Part shown: positions 36,109 to 44,758 of the stretch, piece by piece
How positions within the stretch are numbered: position 1 is the first letter of the stretch
Layout of the letters: the number at the start of each line of letters is the position of its first letter
DNA from: Reclinomonas americana ATCC 50394
Taxonomy: Eukaryota; Jakobida; Jakobea; Jakobida
Direction: 5' to 3'
NCBI GenBank assembly: GCA_048213135.1
Contig: PS015009.1
Coordinates: forward strand, 2,046,001 to 2,110,000
Length of the DNA stretch: 64,000 bases
The notes under the pieces: model-generated
What the model was told of the DNA's origin: nothing
Database searches by the model: none
What the model saw: only the letters and a program-made list of their open reading frames with translations
Translations under genes and position numbers: made by a program

Positions 36109-38328
36109 TTACTCCCCGTCATAATTCTTATTATACGCCTTAATGAAGATTGCTCCTAAATTCCGGTATGGTGGAATATAATCGTCCCAGCTTTCGCGGG
36201 TGTCTTTATCGGTGCCGGCAAAATACTTGTCGAGGCTGCTCCAGAGGCTTTTCCAGACCAGCGTTTTACCGGACAGGAATACCTGGTTGATATAATTGGT
36301 GATGGGCTGGTTGATATCACCCTTGCCTATCTCTTTGGTAGAAATAATATGTGCATCGGGCGAGCTGCTGATGATGCGGCTCAGGTTCTTATACCCGCCG
36401 CAGGAACCAAGGATAACGATCCGGGCGTCGTCGGGCATACGTTTAAGGGTACGCGGCAGCCAGTAACTGTGTCCGCGGTGCGTGACTACGGAAGGATAAA
36501 TATCGTTTTGTGACAGGTAGCTGTTCAGGTGCACCTGTGCGCTGTCGTCGAGGTTGGCATCACTATCGAGCGGCCTGTTGGCAAAGATCCATACTTTCTG
36601 ACCCTTAACGGATTTGATCTCTACCCACTCTTTTTTCATAGTGGTCTGCCATTGCTTTTTATCGCTGAAGGCGTTCACGAAACTGTTGAAGAATAATTTG
36701 CCATCATCGTCGCCGTAAAAGAAAACCTGTTCTACCACGCGGCCGCTGTCATCTGTAATATCTTTATTGTCGATGGTATAAATGGAAGGTATGCCTATCT
36801 CTTTCACCAGGTCAATCTTATTGCTGCTGTCGGCCGACAGGAAGATGGTCTTCAGCAGGCCATAGATCATCTTCCCTTTTTTATTGTTGTTCTGTATACT
36901 GCGGCTTTCGTTTTCCTTAACGTAATTGAGTATGTTCTGCTGCAGTTTTTTATTGCTGATGCTGCTGTAGGAATCGGCTACGTCAACCGCGTCTTCCAGG
37001 TTGCCGGTATTATCCAGGTTGGCTACAAATGCCTTCATCAGTGTTTCCGAAGAGCGGGGGGGCATCAGTTTCAGGAAAGTATCGAGTTTATTATAGTTAG
37101 CGGCCATTTTGATGAAGCGCTTGAAGTAATCGAAGTTCACGTTCATCAGTAAGGAATCGGTGCGGGGGCTTTTGCCCAGGCGCTGGATCAGCCGGTTAAA
37201 GCTGTGTTTGTAACTGCTGGTATAGATCTCGCTTTCACCGGTAACGATCATATAATACAGGTCGATGGAAGACAGGGGGTCCACGGCTTTCATCCTGATC
37301 GCCTCGGATTTTTCGTGCAGTTCGTTGATGGGGGTAATGAAATGCTGAATAGCTTTACCCTGCAGCATCTCCCGCAGGCCATTGGGGCCAAACATGGCGA
37401 TAGGCGTATCACGCAGTGGCGGCGCCATCCGCCTGAAATAGGCGATCTCTGTAGCCACCAACAGTTTGAAATAACCCACGCTGTCGTAAGCGGTTTCCCC
37501 GTCGCCTACATATTTTTTTATATCGTCGATGGATTTCCTGCCTTTGATGATATCATCCAGGAAAGGAAAGTATAACAAGGCGTTCGGTGTCTGGCTCAGG
37601 TTAACCACAGTTTTCACCAGCGGATCGGTATTGCGGTGAATGAGTTTGCCCACAGTGGAACCGGTGGCTTGTGCGGCGGAATAAATGGCGGTGGGATTAT
37701 ACCTGCAGCTGAGTACGATCAGCGTGTCGGCAAAGTCTTCGCCTGCATAGGGTTCAATGGTCTGCAGTATTTTATCAGGATTGTCCTGGCAAAAACGGAT
37801 GTAGAGTTTCTTTTTACTTTCTGCGTAGCCTTTATTATCAGTAAAAATATCAACGTTGATGCGGGCTACTTCGTAAGGCATTTTCTCGATCAGCGGCGTC
37901 ATGCTCATACTGTCGATATTGGCGTTCATAATCTTTTCAAAATTATCGACCAGCAGCGGGGCATAGGAGGGGTTCAGCAATTTTGAGCGCCAGGCCAGCC
38001 GGTAAGAGCGCAGCATACTTTCCACGTAGCTGAGGTATCTTACTTTCTGGTTGTTACTGGGCAGCTTGGTATTAAGTTCAATGAAATCACGCATCAGGTT
38101 CACCCTTCTCATGATCACATCGGTGATGGCCAGGTTCACGTCGGGGTTGGAAGTAGGCCTTACCTCGCCATCCTGTTTACCGTCGGCTTTGTCGATCAGT
38201 TTCTGCTCGGCCTTGATCTTATCATGGAAAAGCTGGCGCTGGAGGGGTACCACTACACTATCGGTATGAGCATACACTCCGGTGCCGCACAACAGTAAAA
38301 CAAATGCAAATAATTTCTTTATCATCAC
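36109..38328 (-). CDS. Secreted 739-residue protein with a caspase/separase-like His-Cys pair
   Basis: A signal peptide (about 1-20, LFAFVLLLCGTGVYA) is followed by about 580 mostly helical residues with no recognised domain. In the last 130 residues VVTHRGHSYWLP (His 617, His 620) follows a predicted strand, and RIVILGSCGGYKNL (Cys 643) follows the next. This order and the 23-residue spacing match the catalytic dyad of clan CD peptidases (caspase, CHAT, separase, gingipain). HIISTKEIGKG and FLSGKTLVWKSLW follow, as in that fold. A peptidase role is inferred. It is probably periplasmic or surface-exposed; a single gene with its own terminator. Confidence 0.75.
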   Translation of the reverse strand: MMIKKLFAFVLLLCGTGVYAHTDSVVVPLQRQLFHDKIKAEQKLIDKADGKQDGEVRPTSNPDVNLAITDVIMRRVNLMRDFIELNTKLPSNNQKVRYLSYVESMLRSYRLAWRSKLLNPSYAPLLVDNFEKIMNANIDSMSMTPLIEKMPYEVARINVDIFTDNKGYAESKKKLYIRFCQDNPDKILQTIEPYAGEDFADTLIVLSCRYNPTAIYSAAQATGSTVGKLIHRNTDPLVKTVVNLSQTPNALLYFPFLDDIIKGRKSIDDIKKYVGDGETAYDSVGYFKLLVATEIAYFRRMAPPLRDTPIAMFGPNGLREMLQGKAIQHFITPINELHEKSEAIRMKAVDPLSSIDLYYMIVTGESEIYTSSYKHSFNRLIQRLGKSPRTDSLLMNVNFDYFKRFIKMAANYNKLDTFLKLMPPRSSETLMKAFVANLDNTGNLEDAVDVADSYSSISNKKLQQNILNYVKENESRSIQNNNKKGKMIYGLLKTIFLSADSSNKIDLVKEIGIPSIYTIDNKDITDDSGRVVEQVFFYGDDDGKLFFNSFVNAFSDKKQWQTTMKKEWVEIKSVKGQKVWIFANRPLDSDANLDDSAQVHLNSYLSQNDIYPSVVTHRGHSYWLPRTLKRMPDDARIVILGSCGGYKNLSRIISSSPDAHIISTKEIGKGDINQPITNYINQVFLSGKTLVWKSLWSSLDKYFAGTDKDTRESWDDYIPPYRNLGAIFIKAYNKNYDGE

Positions 38329-38439
38329 GTGGGTTCAGGTACAAAGATGCTGAAAATCCTTGTATTTAAGACTATTAAGGCCATCCACACGTTGCACCCG
38401 CTTAACAATTTCATAATACAAAAACAGGCGCAGGGGTGG

Positions 38440-38468
38440 TTGCCGGTTATGGGTAAAGACTAATTTTG
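38440..38468 (+). promoter_or_regulatory. Promoter of the phoB-type gene, giving a near-leaderless message
   Basis: TTG (38440-38442) and TAATTTTG (38461-38468) are 18 nt apart and match the -33/-7 consensus. The ATG at 38475 is only 6 bp after the -7 box, so transcription would start at or next to the start codon. Two weak TAA-cored 11-bp units lie upstream at 38398-38419. Confidence 0.55.
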
Positions 38469-38474
38469 CACCGT

Positions 38475-39158
38475 ATGAGTGCTCCCAACAATGTTAAAAA
38501 AGTATTAATTGCCGATGACGAGCCGGATATCCTTGAAATCATCCAGTTCAATCTTCAGAACGAAGGTTATGAGGTAGTTACGGCAAAGAACGGAATAGAA
38601 GCCATCGACCAGGCCAAAAAACAACACCCCGATCTTATCATACTGGATATCATGATGCCCGGCAAGAACGGCATCGAAGTATGTGACATCCTGCGTCTTC
38701 AGCCGGCTTTCAACGATACCCTGATTATTTTCCTTACCGCACTCAGCGACGAGGGTACAGAGATCAGGGGATTGGAAACGGGCGCCGATGATTACCTCAC
38801 CAAACCGGTAAGTCCTAAAGTACTGGTGAGCAAGGTGAACGCTCTTTTCCGCCGTGTGTCCAAAGACGATACCAGTACCCTGCAGATCGGTGACCTGCGC
38901 ATCGACCGCGAAAAATACATTGTCAATTACCAGGGCAACGATATCATCCTGGCCCGCAAAGAGTTTGAACTGCTGGCACTCCTGGCCGGCAAGCCGGGTA
39001 AGGTTTTTCTCCGCAATGAGATACTGAGCCAGGTATGGGGTACGGAGGTGATTGTGGGCGACCGCACCATTGACGTGCACATCCGCAAGATCAGGCAAAA
39101 ACTCAATCTCGATTGTATTACTACGGTGAAAGGGGTAGGGTACAAGTTTGAGTTGTAG
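38475..39158 (+). CDS. phoB: OmpR/PhoB-family response regulator, likely PhoB
   Basis: 227 residues. The receiver domain (about 8-122) has acidic IADDEPDI, phosphoacceptor Asp 58 in LIILDIMMPG and Lys in TKPVSP. A winged-helix DNA-binding domain (about 130-227) carries RKEFELLALLAGKPGKVF and DRTIDVHIRKIRQKL. It is paired with a PhoR-type kinase 89 bp downstream. Identification as PhoB is inferred from this pairing and from the 11-bp repeat arrays at phosphate genes in the window. ATG at 38475 is preferred to TTG 9 bp upstream. Confidence 0.85.
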   Translation: MSAPNNVKKVLIADDEPDILEIIQFNLQNEGYEVVTAKNGIEAIDQAKKQHPDLIILDIMMPGKNGIEVCDILRLQPAFNDTLIIFLTALSDEGTEIRGLETGADDYLTKPVSPKVLVSKVNALFRRVSKDDTSTLQIGDLRIDREKYIVNYQGNDIILARKEFELLALLAGKPGKVFLRNEILSQVWGTEVIVGDRTIDVHIRKIRQKLNLDCITTVKGVGYKFEL

Positions 39159-39247
39159 GTTATCGTCCTGTATTACAGGTCTGCTATCTGACCCAACTTG
39201 CCTAATTTTGTGATAACTTCCGGCAGCAGGACTGTCAATTATCATTC

Positions 39248-40303
39248 ATGCTTTCAACAAAAAATTTTTCCCCGCAACAGCTGGCTGCACTTACGGCTTT
39301 GACCTTATCTGTGCCCATTACCATCGGTATTTATATTATAAAACCCGTGTGGTGGATCGCCCTGGTGTCGCTGGTGCTTGTGTTCCTGGGCAGTTTCGCC
39401 CTTATCCTGTATACGTTGCAGAACTTCATTTACCGCAAGATCAAGCTCATCTATAAATTCATTTACCAGACCAAGGCCAGCAAGCGGGAGGAGTTCTATT
39501 ATAAAAATATACTGCCGCAAAAAAGTATTGATGAAGTGCGGGAAGACGTGGAAACATGGGCCCGGCAGCGTAAGGCCGAGATTGAAGTGCTGCAGCAGAA
39601 TGAAGCTTACCGCAAGGAATTTCTCCAGAACCTGAGCCACGAACTGAAAACACCCATCTTCGCTATACAGGGATACGTGGATACCTTACTGAACGGGGCT
39701 TTGGAGAATGTGAGCGTGAACAGGAAATTTTTACAGAATACATCCCGAAATGTCGACCGGCTGGTAAACCTGGTAGATGACCTGGACGCCATTACCAAAC
39801 TGGAGCTGGGTGAGCAGCAACTGGTGAAAGTGAGTTTTGTTATACAGGACCTGGTGAAGGAAGTATACGAATCACTCTCCATTAAAGCAGATGAAAAAGG
39901 TATCCGCTGTCAGATCAAGAAGGGATGTGAATTTCCGCTGGCGGTTTTTGCCGATAAGGAAAAGATCAGGCAGGTGCTGATTAACCTGATTGATAATGCC
40001 ATTAAGTATGGTAAGGACGGCGGTACACTCGAGTCCAGTTTTTACCGGGTAGACGGGCAAACTGTTCTTATCGAGATCAGCGATGATGGAAGCGGTATCG
40101 CTGAGGAGCACCTCAACCGTATTTTTGAAAGATTCTACAGGACTGACCTCGCCAGGAGTCGTAAAGTAGGTGGCAGCGGCCTGGGACTGTCTATATGCAA
40201 ACACATTATTGAAGCCCACGGACAAACGATGCATGTACGCAGTAAAATAGATGTGGGCAGCACCTTCGGTTTCACCCTCCCCAGTAAAAAAGATCAGGAG
40301 TAA
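39248..40303 (+). CDS. phoR: Sensor histidine kinase, likely PhoR
   Basis: 351 residues. Two membrane segments (about 10-31 and 36-57) are joined by a very short loop, so there is no real periplasmic sensor. HisKA follows (His 131 in NLSHELKTPIFAIQGY), then the ATPase domain (about 235-350) with NLIDNAIKYGKDGG, DDGSGIAEEHLNRIFERFYR and GGSGLGLSICKHIIEAHG. This compact build is typical of PhoR in this phylum. It would control the regulator just upstream. The 3' end overlaps the convergent PAP2 gene by 10 bp. Confidence 0.88.
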   Translation: MLSTKNFSPQQLAALTALTLSVPITIGIYIIKPVWWIALVSLVLVFLGSFALILYTLQNFIYRKIKLIYKFIYQTKASKREEFYYKNILPQKSIDEVREDVETWARQRKAEIEVLQQNEAYRKEFLQNLSHELKTPIFAIQGYVDTLLNGALENVSVNRKFLQNTSRNVDRLVNLVDDLDAITKLELGEQQLVKVSFVIQDLVKEVYESLSIKADEKGIRCQIKKGCEFPLAVFADKEKIRQVLINLIDNAIKYGKDGGTLESSFYRVDGQTVLIEISDDGSGIAEEHLNRIFERFYRTDLARSRKVGGSGLGLSICKHIIEAHGQTMHVRSKIDVGSTFGFTLPSKKDQE

Positions 40304-40968
40304 GCGATGGTGTTCCCTACAGCAGGGAAGCCAATAGCCTTGGGTTTTTTGCCCTGGCTTACCATGCCCGGTTTTACAACAGATACCGCCACAATGGAAG
40401 AGAATAAACCGATAGCGGCACCCGACAATACATCAGACAATAAATGACCCGCCAGGTACACCCTTGAAATGGCTACCAGTATAGCAGCTGCCAGTATAGG
40501 CAACTGCCAGTTCTTGTTGCGTATAATAACGATAAACGTAGCGGCCAAAGAGAAAGCCAGCGCGGTATGCCCGGAGGGAAGAGAAGTATGGTCAGACGCC
40601 GCGTCGCCATTGAGAGGGAACAGGTACTGCCCGTCTTCCACAAACAAAGTGAAACCGTTGGCAGCATCAATATTTTTAACCAGCTGGATAAGCAGCATGG
40701 TGAACAGGAAAGACAGCAACAGAGTATACCCTTCTTTTTTTCTCCGCAGGTAAACCAGGAAAATAAAACAAACCCCGGTTGCAAAGAATGCGTCACCAAT
40801 AAAGGTATAATTCACAAAAAATACATTCATCCAGAACGGATGGCTGCTGTGCGAAGTAAGCGCCTGGTTGCAATCCAGTGCCAGTAAGGCGAGGCCGGTC
40901 AGCAGGAAGGTAAGGGCGCCTGCGAAGAAGGCGTTGTTCTGGCGGAATATGGAGCGGAGTAAAGACAT
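40294..40968 (-). CDS. PAP2-family membrane phosphatase
   Basis: 224 residues with about six membrane segments. The PAP2 motifs are all visible: SLPSGHTALAFSLA (about 127-140; SGH motif) and RVYLAGHLLSDVLSGAAIG (about 167-185; SRxxxxxHxxxD motif), preceded by a conserved Lys-containing LVKN. Such enzymes remove phosphate from lipid phosphates or undecaprenyl pyrophosphate at the periplasmic face. Four phased 11-bp repeat units upstream (41012-41055) suggest PhoB control. It converges on phoR. Confidence 0.9.
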   Translation of the reverse strand: MSLLRSIFRQNNAFFAGALTFLLTGLALLALDCNQALTSHSSHPFWMNVFFVNYTFIGDAFFATGVCFIFLVYLRRKKEGYTLLLSFLFTMLLIQLVKNIDAANGFTLFVEDGQYLFPLNGDAASDHTSLPSGHTALAFSLAATFIVIIRNKNWQLPILAAAILVAISRVYLAGHLLSDVLSGAAIGLFSSIVAVSVVKPGMVSQGKKPKAIGFPAVGNTIAYS

Positions 40969-41011
40969 ATGATAGGATTTATACTGTACCCGGCTGCAAA
41001 TTACAGACCAA

Positions 41012-41055
41012 AGATTATGTTATCATTAAACGCATATTAAGCAAATGTTACCTGC
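41012..41055 (-). promoter_or_regulatory. Tandem 11-bp repeat array (Pho box candidate) before the PAP2 gene
   Basis: Four contiguous 11-bp units on the plus strand: AGATTATGTTA, TCATTAAACGC, ATATTAAGCAA, ATGTTACCTGC. All share TTA at positions 4-6. On the gene strand a -7-like GTAATTTG lies at 40997-41004, 7 bp away, so the array takes the -33 position, as expected for an activator. Confidence 0.55.
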
Positions 41056-41082
41056 AAAAAAGGCGGACATAAAGCCCGCCTT
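41056..41082 (-). terminator. Terminator of the outer-membrane protein gene
   Basis: The minus strand has AAGGCGG and CCGCCTT as a stem around a 9-nt loop, followed by T. It abuts the repeat array of the next gene. Confidence 0.75.
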
Positions 41083-41137
41083 GCCAGAAAGAACCTAAAA
41101 AACTAACAAACCATCTTTATTATAATCCCTGGACGTT

Positions 41138-41902
41138 TCACCGCAGGTTATATTTTAATGATGCGGAAAGCGAATGCCGGGTTTGGGTTAGCGGATTTTC
41201 ACCATCCCAGTGCTGGTACATCAACTGGTAACCGGCCGAAAGCGCCATCCTGCCGCTCAGCTGCCTGGTGTATTGCAGAGAAACATCCACAACCTGGTTG
41301 TTGTGCAGCGATGCAAATGAAGGATGTGAGTAGACCGAGTTGATGATATGACCGGCGTCTTTACTCCCGGTGTGAGATATTTCCGGTGTGCGATAAACTA
41401 CGCCTGCCAGCGGCACCTGTACATCCACAGTCACCTCGTCCCTGTTGCGGGTATAGCGCAGCGACTGGTACCAGCCGATAACATTGTAACTGTTCCACGA
41501 AGCGGCTGCCGACGTATTGCCTGGCGAATATCCGGCCTGCGTGGCTGCGAAGTAGCCTTCATACAAACTGAAGGGTCCGCCTTTGCGGAGAAGCACATTG
41601 TAGCCATCCATCAGGCGCAGGCTGAAACTATGCTGGCGGATATGATCATCTTTATAATTAACTGTATTGTAATCGCCCTGCAATACGGTTCTTCTTTTAC
41701 TGCCTTCTTTTATCAGCCTTGCAAAAAACTGTATGCCATTACCATTCGCATGAGCGGGAGAAAGAAGACTGTCGCTGGTTCCGGTAAATGTAAATCCTGC
41801 GCCTGCTTCCACCCCAACCGACGGTTGCTGGGCTTTTACTGCAAGTGAAAGAATAAGTAAAGGGAGCGATAAAATAAAACGGGAGCCGGGTTTGTTCTTC
41901 AT
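41138..41902 (-). CDS. Probable outer-membrane beta-barrel protein
   Basis: 254 residues. A signal peptide (about 1-24, ending AVKA-QQ) is followed by alternating polar/hydrophobic strands (VGVEAGAGFTFTG, RTVLQGDYNTVNYK, VVDVSLQYTRQLSGRM, HSLSASLKYNL) ending with an aromatic-containing strand close to the C-terminus. No family is recognised. It lies 5 bp after the FadL-like gene, so it likely belongs to the DUF4270 / FadL-like / OMP operon. Confidence 0.7.
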   Translation of the reverse strand: MKNKPGSRFILSLPLLILSLAVKAQQPSVGVEAGAGFTFTGTSDSLLSPAHANGNGIQFFARLIKEGSKRRTVLQGDYNTVNYKDDHIRQHSFSLRLMDGYNVLLRKGGPFSLYEGYFAATQAGYSPGNTSAAASWNSYNVIGWYQSLRYTRNRDEVTVDVQVPLAGVVYRTPEISHTGSKDAGHIINSVYSHPSFASLHNNQVVDVSLQYTRQLSGRMALSAGYQLMYQHWDGENPLTQTRHSLSASLKYNLR

Positions 41903-41907
41903 AGTTA

Positions 41908-43161
41908 TTAATTGAATTTTCTTACTTTACTGTAGATGTAATCTCTTAATGACAGGTTGATAGAAAGCTGTGCGAAGTTCTCTTTAATGAGTCCTGATTT
42001 TGTGGTACCTCTTGTTCCGGCTGCCAGCGAAATACCAATGAGCAGGCGGTTCTTCAGCGATCTTTTGATGCCCGCGGTAACAGCATATTCGTCGATGCTC
42101 TGCCCGTTCAGTTCGAGGTAAGAACTGTTATAATAAGCGCCTACCTGGAAGGAACGGGGTTGCACGCTTTTGTCATTGCTTTTAGGCAGCCTGGCGAATT
42201 CCGCTCCCGCGCCAATGCGGAAAGCATCTTTCAATTTCCACTTGGTTCCCTTATAATCCAGTGCCGTCCAGTTGTAATAGCTGTAATCCAGCGCGAAGCT
42301 GTTGCCCTTACTGTTGCTGAAGCCGACACCTGCGCCATAGGTAGCCGGCAACTTGAAGCCGTTGTATTTAATGAAGTCCTCATCAATAAAAGTGGTACTG
42401 TTATCACTGACGGTAAGCGCTCTTTCAAAATTCATTCTGCTTTGCGGCGCATAAGTAAAGCCGGCTGAGAACACATTTTTTTTCCCGGGATCGGTATTGT
42501 ACAACAAACCCGTCTCCAGCCGGTAGTTACCATAATAATCCCTGCGGGTACTTTCAATATAAAGTCCGCTGGCATCGGAGAAACTTTCCGTTTGCGTAAT
42601 GGGCCCTGCAATAAATGAAGTGGTAATGCCTGCCGACAGGTGTTTGCCAATATTGAAAGCATTGTTCAGGAAATATTCATTCAGTCCGCCATTGCCGGTA
42701 TAGTAGGCCAGGTATTTATTGGACGACCCTTCTATAGAGCGCCAGTCGCTGAATTCATAGTTCACTGAACTAAACTGCCGGAAACCGACACTGCTTGCCC
42801 AGAAGCCGGTGATTTTTTCCGAAAGGGAAATATGTTTGATCGTAAAATCTTTTCCCGCGCTGTTGGAAGAGTTGATAGGATCGCCATGATAACCCACTAT
42901 TTTGCCGGTAGTGCCCGCATCGAAAATGAGCAGGCTCCTGGGTAACCCTGCGGCGGAAGCGGGATTGTTACCCGGAGAAAAGTAATTGCTTTTAAGGCCG
43001 ATACCGGCATACCCGCTGCCGGAGTTCATGTTGTACCGTTGCATATCAATTTCACCGATGCCATAGGCAGAGTAGGGGTTGTTCATATCCTGCGCTATGG
43101 CACAGGCAGACAGTAACAGGCCAATGCCGCAAAAACCGAGTCTTTTATATACAGGGGTCAT
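41908..43161 (-). CDS. FadL-like outer-membrane protein of unknown substrate
   Basis: 417 residues. The signal peptide is cleaved near ACAIAQ. The mature start NNPYSAYGIGEIDMQR and the GNNPASAAGLP segment (NPA-type motif) resemble Bacteroidota proteins related to FadL/OMPP1 transport porins. The rest is beta-barrel-like (FSAGFTYAPQSRMNFE, FALDYSYYNWTALDYKG, RLLIGISLAAGTRGT). It probably moves a hydrophobic molecule across the outer membrane. It lies directly between the DUF4270 lipoprotein gene and another OMP gene. Confidence 0.7.
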   Translation of the reverse strand: MTPVYKRLGFCGIGLLLSACAIAQDMNNPYSAYGIGEIDMQRYNMNSGSGYAGIGLKSNYFSPGNNPASAAGLPRSLLIFDAGTTGKIVGYHGDPINSSNSAGKDFTIKHISLSEKITGFWASSVGFRQFSSVNYEFSDWRSIEGSSNKYLAYYTGNGGLNEYFLNNAFNIGKHLSAGITTSFIAGPITQTESFSDASGLYIESTRRDYYGNYRLETGLLYNTDPGKKNVFSAGFTYAPQSRMNFERALTVSDNSTTFIDEDFIKYNGFKLPATYGAGVGFSNSKGNSFALDYSYYNWTALDYKGTKWKLKDAFRIGAGAEFARLPKSNDKSVQPRSFQVGAYYNSSYLELNGQSIDEYAVTAGIKRSLKNRLLIGISLAAGTRGTTKSGLIKENFAQLSINLSLRDYIYSKVRKFN

Positions 43162-43163
43162 AA

Positions 43164-44483
43164 TTATCTTTTTACAGTGATCAGGGAAAGAATAAGCTGG
43201 GCGCTTTTACCCGGGCTCGTGGAATAACTCAACAGGGCACGGCTCATCGATGTCATGGAGCCTGCCTGGTTCTCGATAACAAACAAGGCGTGGTCATCTG
43301 TACTTGTATTTTTAATGATATCGTTGACATAGCTGGTCACATCAAAAGCATAATAAGCGGGTGTATCATATATGTTGTCGAGTACCGGTGCTGCGGATAC
43401 CAGTGCACCATCGGATGTATACACCATGCTTCCTGGCACATTGGACGCATCTGTCCGTATAAAGGAAAGGCTGGCGGGAAGCCGCATTTTATACAAATCA
43501 AAGCTGCCTTCTTTTGCCCTTAGCAACAAAGTAGCCGCCAGCAGTTTGGTGGTCGTGTCTGCCTGTATGGCGGCGCGGGTACCCGGGAAAGATATCTTCG
43601 CCATCACGCCGGTGGTCCCCTGCGAATAAGCTATACCGTTAGTTAAGGACACGGGAACTTCGCCGGTCCCGTTGCCGATAACGTTGCCCAGGGTGGTTCC
43701 TGACCTGTTGGTACGTACCTGGTTAAAATAAATGCCGTTGATATAGGTCTTCATGTCAATGTTGTGTGCCTCGGGATATGGGATGGTGTTGTGGTAATGT
43801 AACCGTACCGTTACAGTGTCGTTTATGCCGACTACCAGGGAAGGATTGCTTCCTGTGTAGGCAATGGAGATGCCGCGGAAATAGGCCAGGAACTGGTCCT
43901 GAGATTGTACTTCGTCGGCTTTCAGCCTGATCTTACTGAACAACTCCTGTCCTTTTGTATCAGATAGTTTTATACTGATGGAGTCGTCTGCCTGGGGTTT
44001 AATAAAAAAGGTTTGCGATCCCAGGCTGGTTGACTTCTCAGCGATAGAGGACGTGTTATATAAGTAATAAGAATACGTATAATCAATTTTCTGGCTTAAC
44101 TCTTTTACCTCGAATGTTTGCGCTTGCGTGGTATCGCCATAGAATACTTTATTGGGCCTGAGGATAAGCGTGATGGAATCGTATACCGCGTCGGGTGTGA
44201 TATCTACGGCCGGTGGAACGGTAAGCTCCAGGAAAGGCTTGGTACTGATCAATCCCAATGCGGGATCGCGGTAGCTGCCCACCAGCAGGGAAGAGGGTTT
44301 TGTTGTGGAAAAGGAATCCATCACATAAGTGGACATGACGGCATTAATGGTATCCACGCTGGTGACTTTGATATAGGAATCAGCCTGGTCGGTACCAAAC
44401 TGGATCTCGCTTTTGGTGCAGGAAAGCAAAGCCAGCAGCGGAGTACAGGCGAAGAGGAACAAGTAGAATACAGTTGATCGCAT
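43164..44483 (-). CDS. DUF4270 lipoprotein
   Basis: 439 residues. Lipoprotein signal (LLALLSC, Cys 22), then the DUF4270 body: SVDTINAVMSTYVMDSFSTT, LLVGSYRDPALGLISTKPFL (about 67-86), SITLILRPNKVFYGD, and a C-terminal FDVTSYVNDIIKN segment. DUF4270 proteins are Bacteroidota outer-membrane lipoproteins, beta-rich and of unknown function, usually near FadL-like and kelch genes, as here. The 2-bp gap to the next gene shows an operon. Confidence 0.85.
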   Translation of the reverse strand: MRSTVFYLFLFACTPLLALLSCTKSEIQFGTDQADSYIKVTSVDTINAVMSTYVMDSFSTTKPSSLLVGSYRDPALGLISTKPFLELTVPPAVDITPDAVYDSITLILRPNKVFYGDTTQAQTFEVKELSQKIDYTYSYYLYNTSSIAEKSTSLGSQTFFIKPQADDSISIKLSDTKGQELFSKIRLKADEVQSQDQFLAYFRGISIAYTGSNPSLVVGINDTVTVRLHYHNTIPYPEAHNIDMKTYINGIYFNQVRTNRSGTTLGNVIGNGTGEVPVSLTNGIAYSQGTTGVMAKISFPGTRAAIQADTTTKLLAATLLLRAKEGSFDLYKMRLPASLSFIRTDASNVPGSMVYTSDGALVSAAPVLDNIYDTPAYYAFDVTSYVNDIIKNTSTDDHALFVIENQAGSMTSMSRALLSYSTSPGKSAQLILSLITVKR

Positions 44484-44758
44484 CGGTTGGTATTTATAGT
44501 GATTTCCTGCGCAAAGTATTCACGACGCCGGTTGAAGAGTTGTTATAGTAGACCAATGACGGCGAAATATCTGCTGATCGGCCTCTCTTCCCTACGAATG
44601 ACAATGAAGTATTTTTTAACCTGCAAATGCAGTCAGGATGATGCCCGGAAGCACCCGCAGATGTGATGTACCGATCTATCTATACAGCGTTCCTGTTCAT
44701 CTATTTTAAGACCTTGTTAGGCGGTCCGGCCTGTACTTTAGCCGAAAATTTTACCTAT

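Noticed and set aside
44484-44758. Possible gene in the gap before the kelch gene
   Set aside because: The in-frame extension of the kelch gene adds a second hydrophobic stretch before the lipoprotein signal and has no family match; the rest has no convincing frame.
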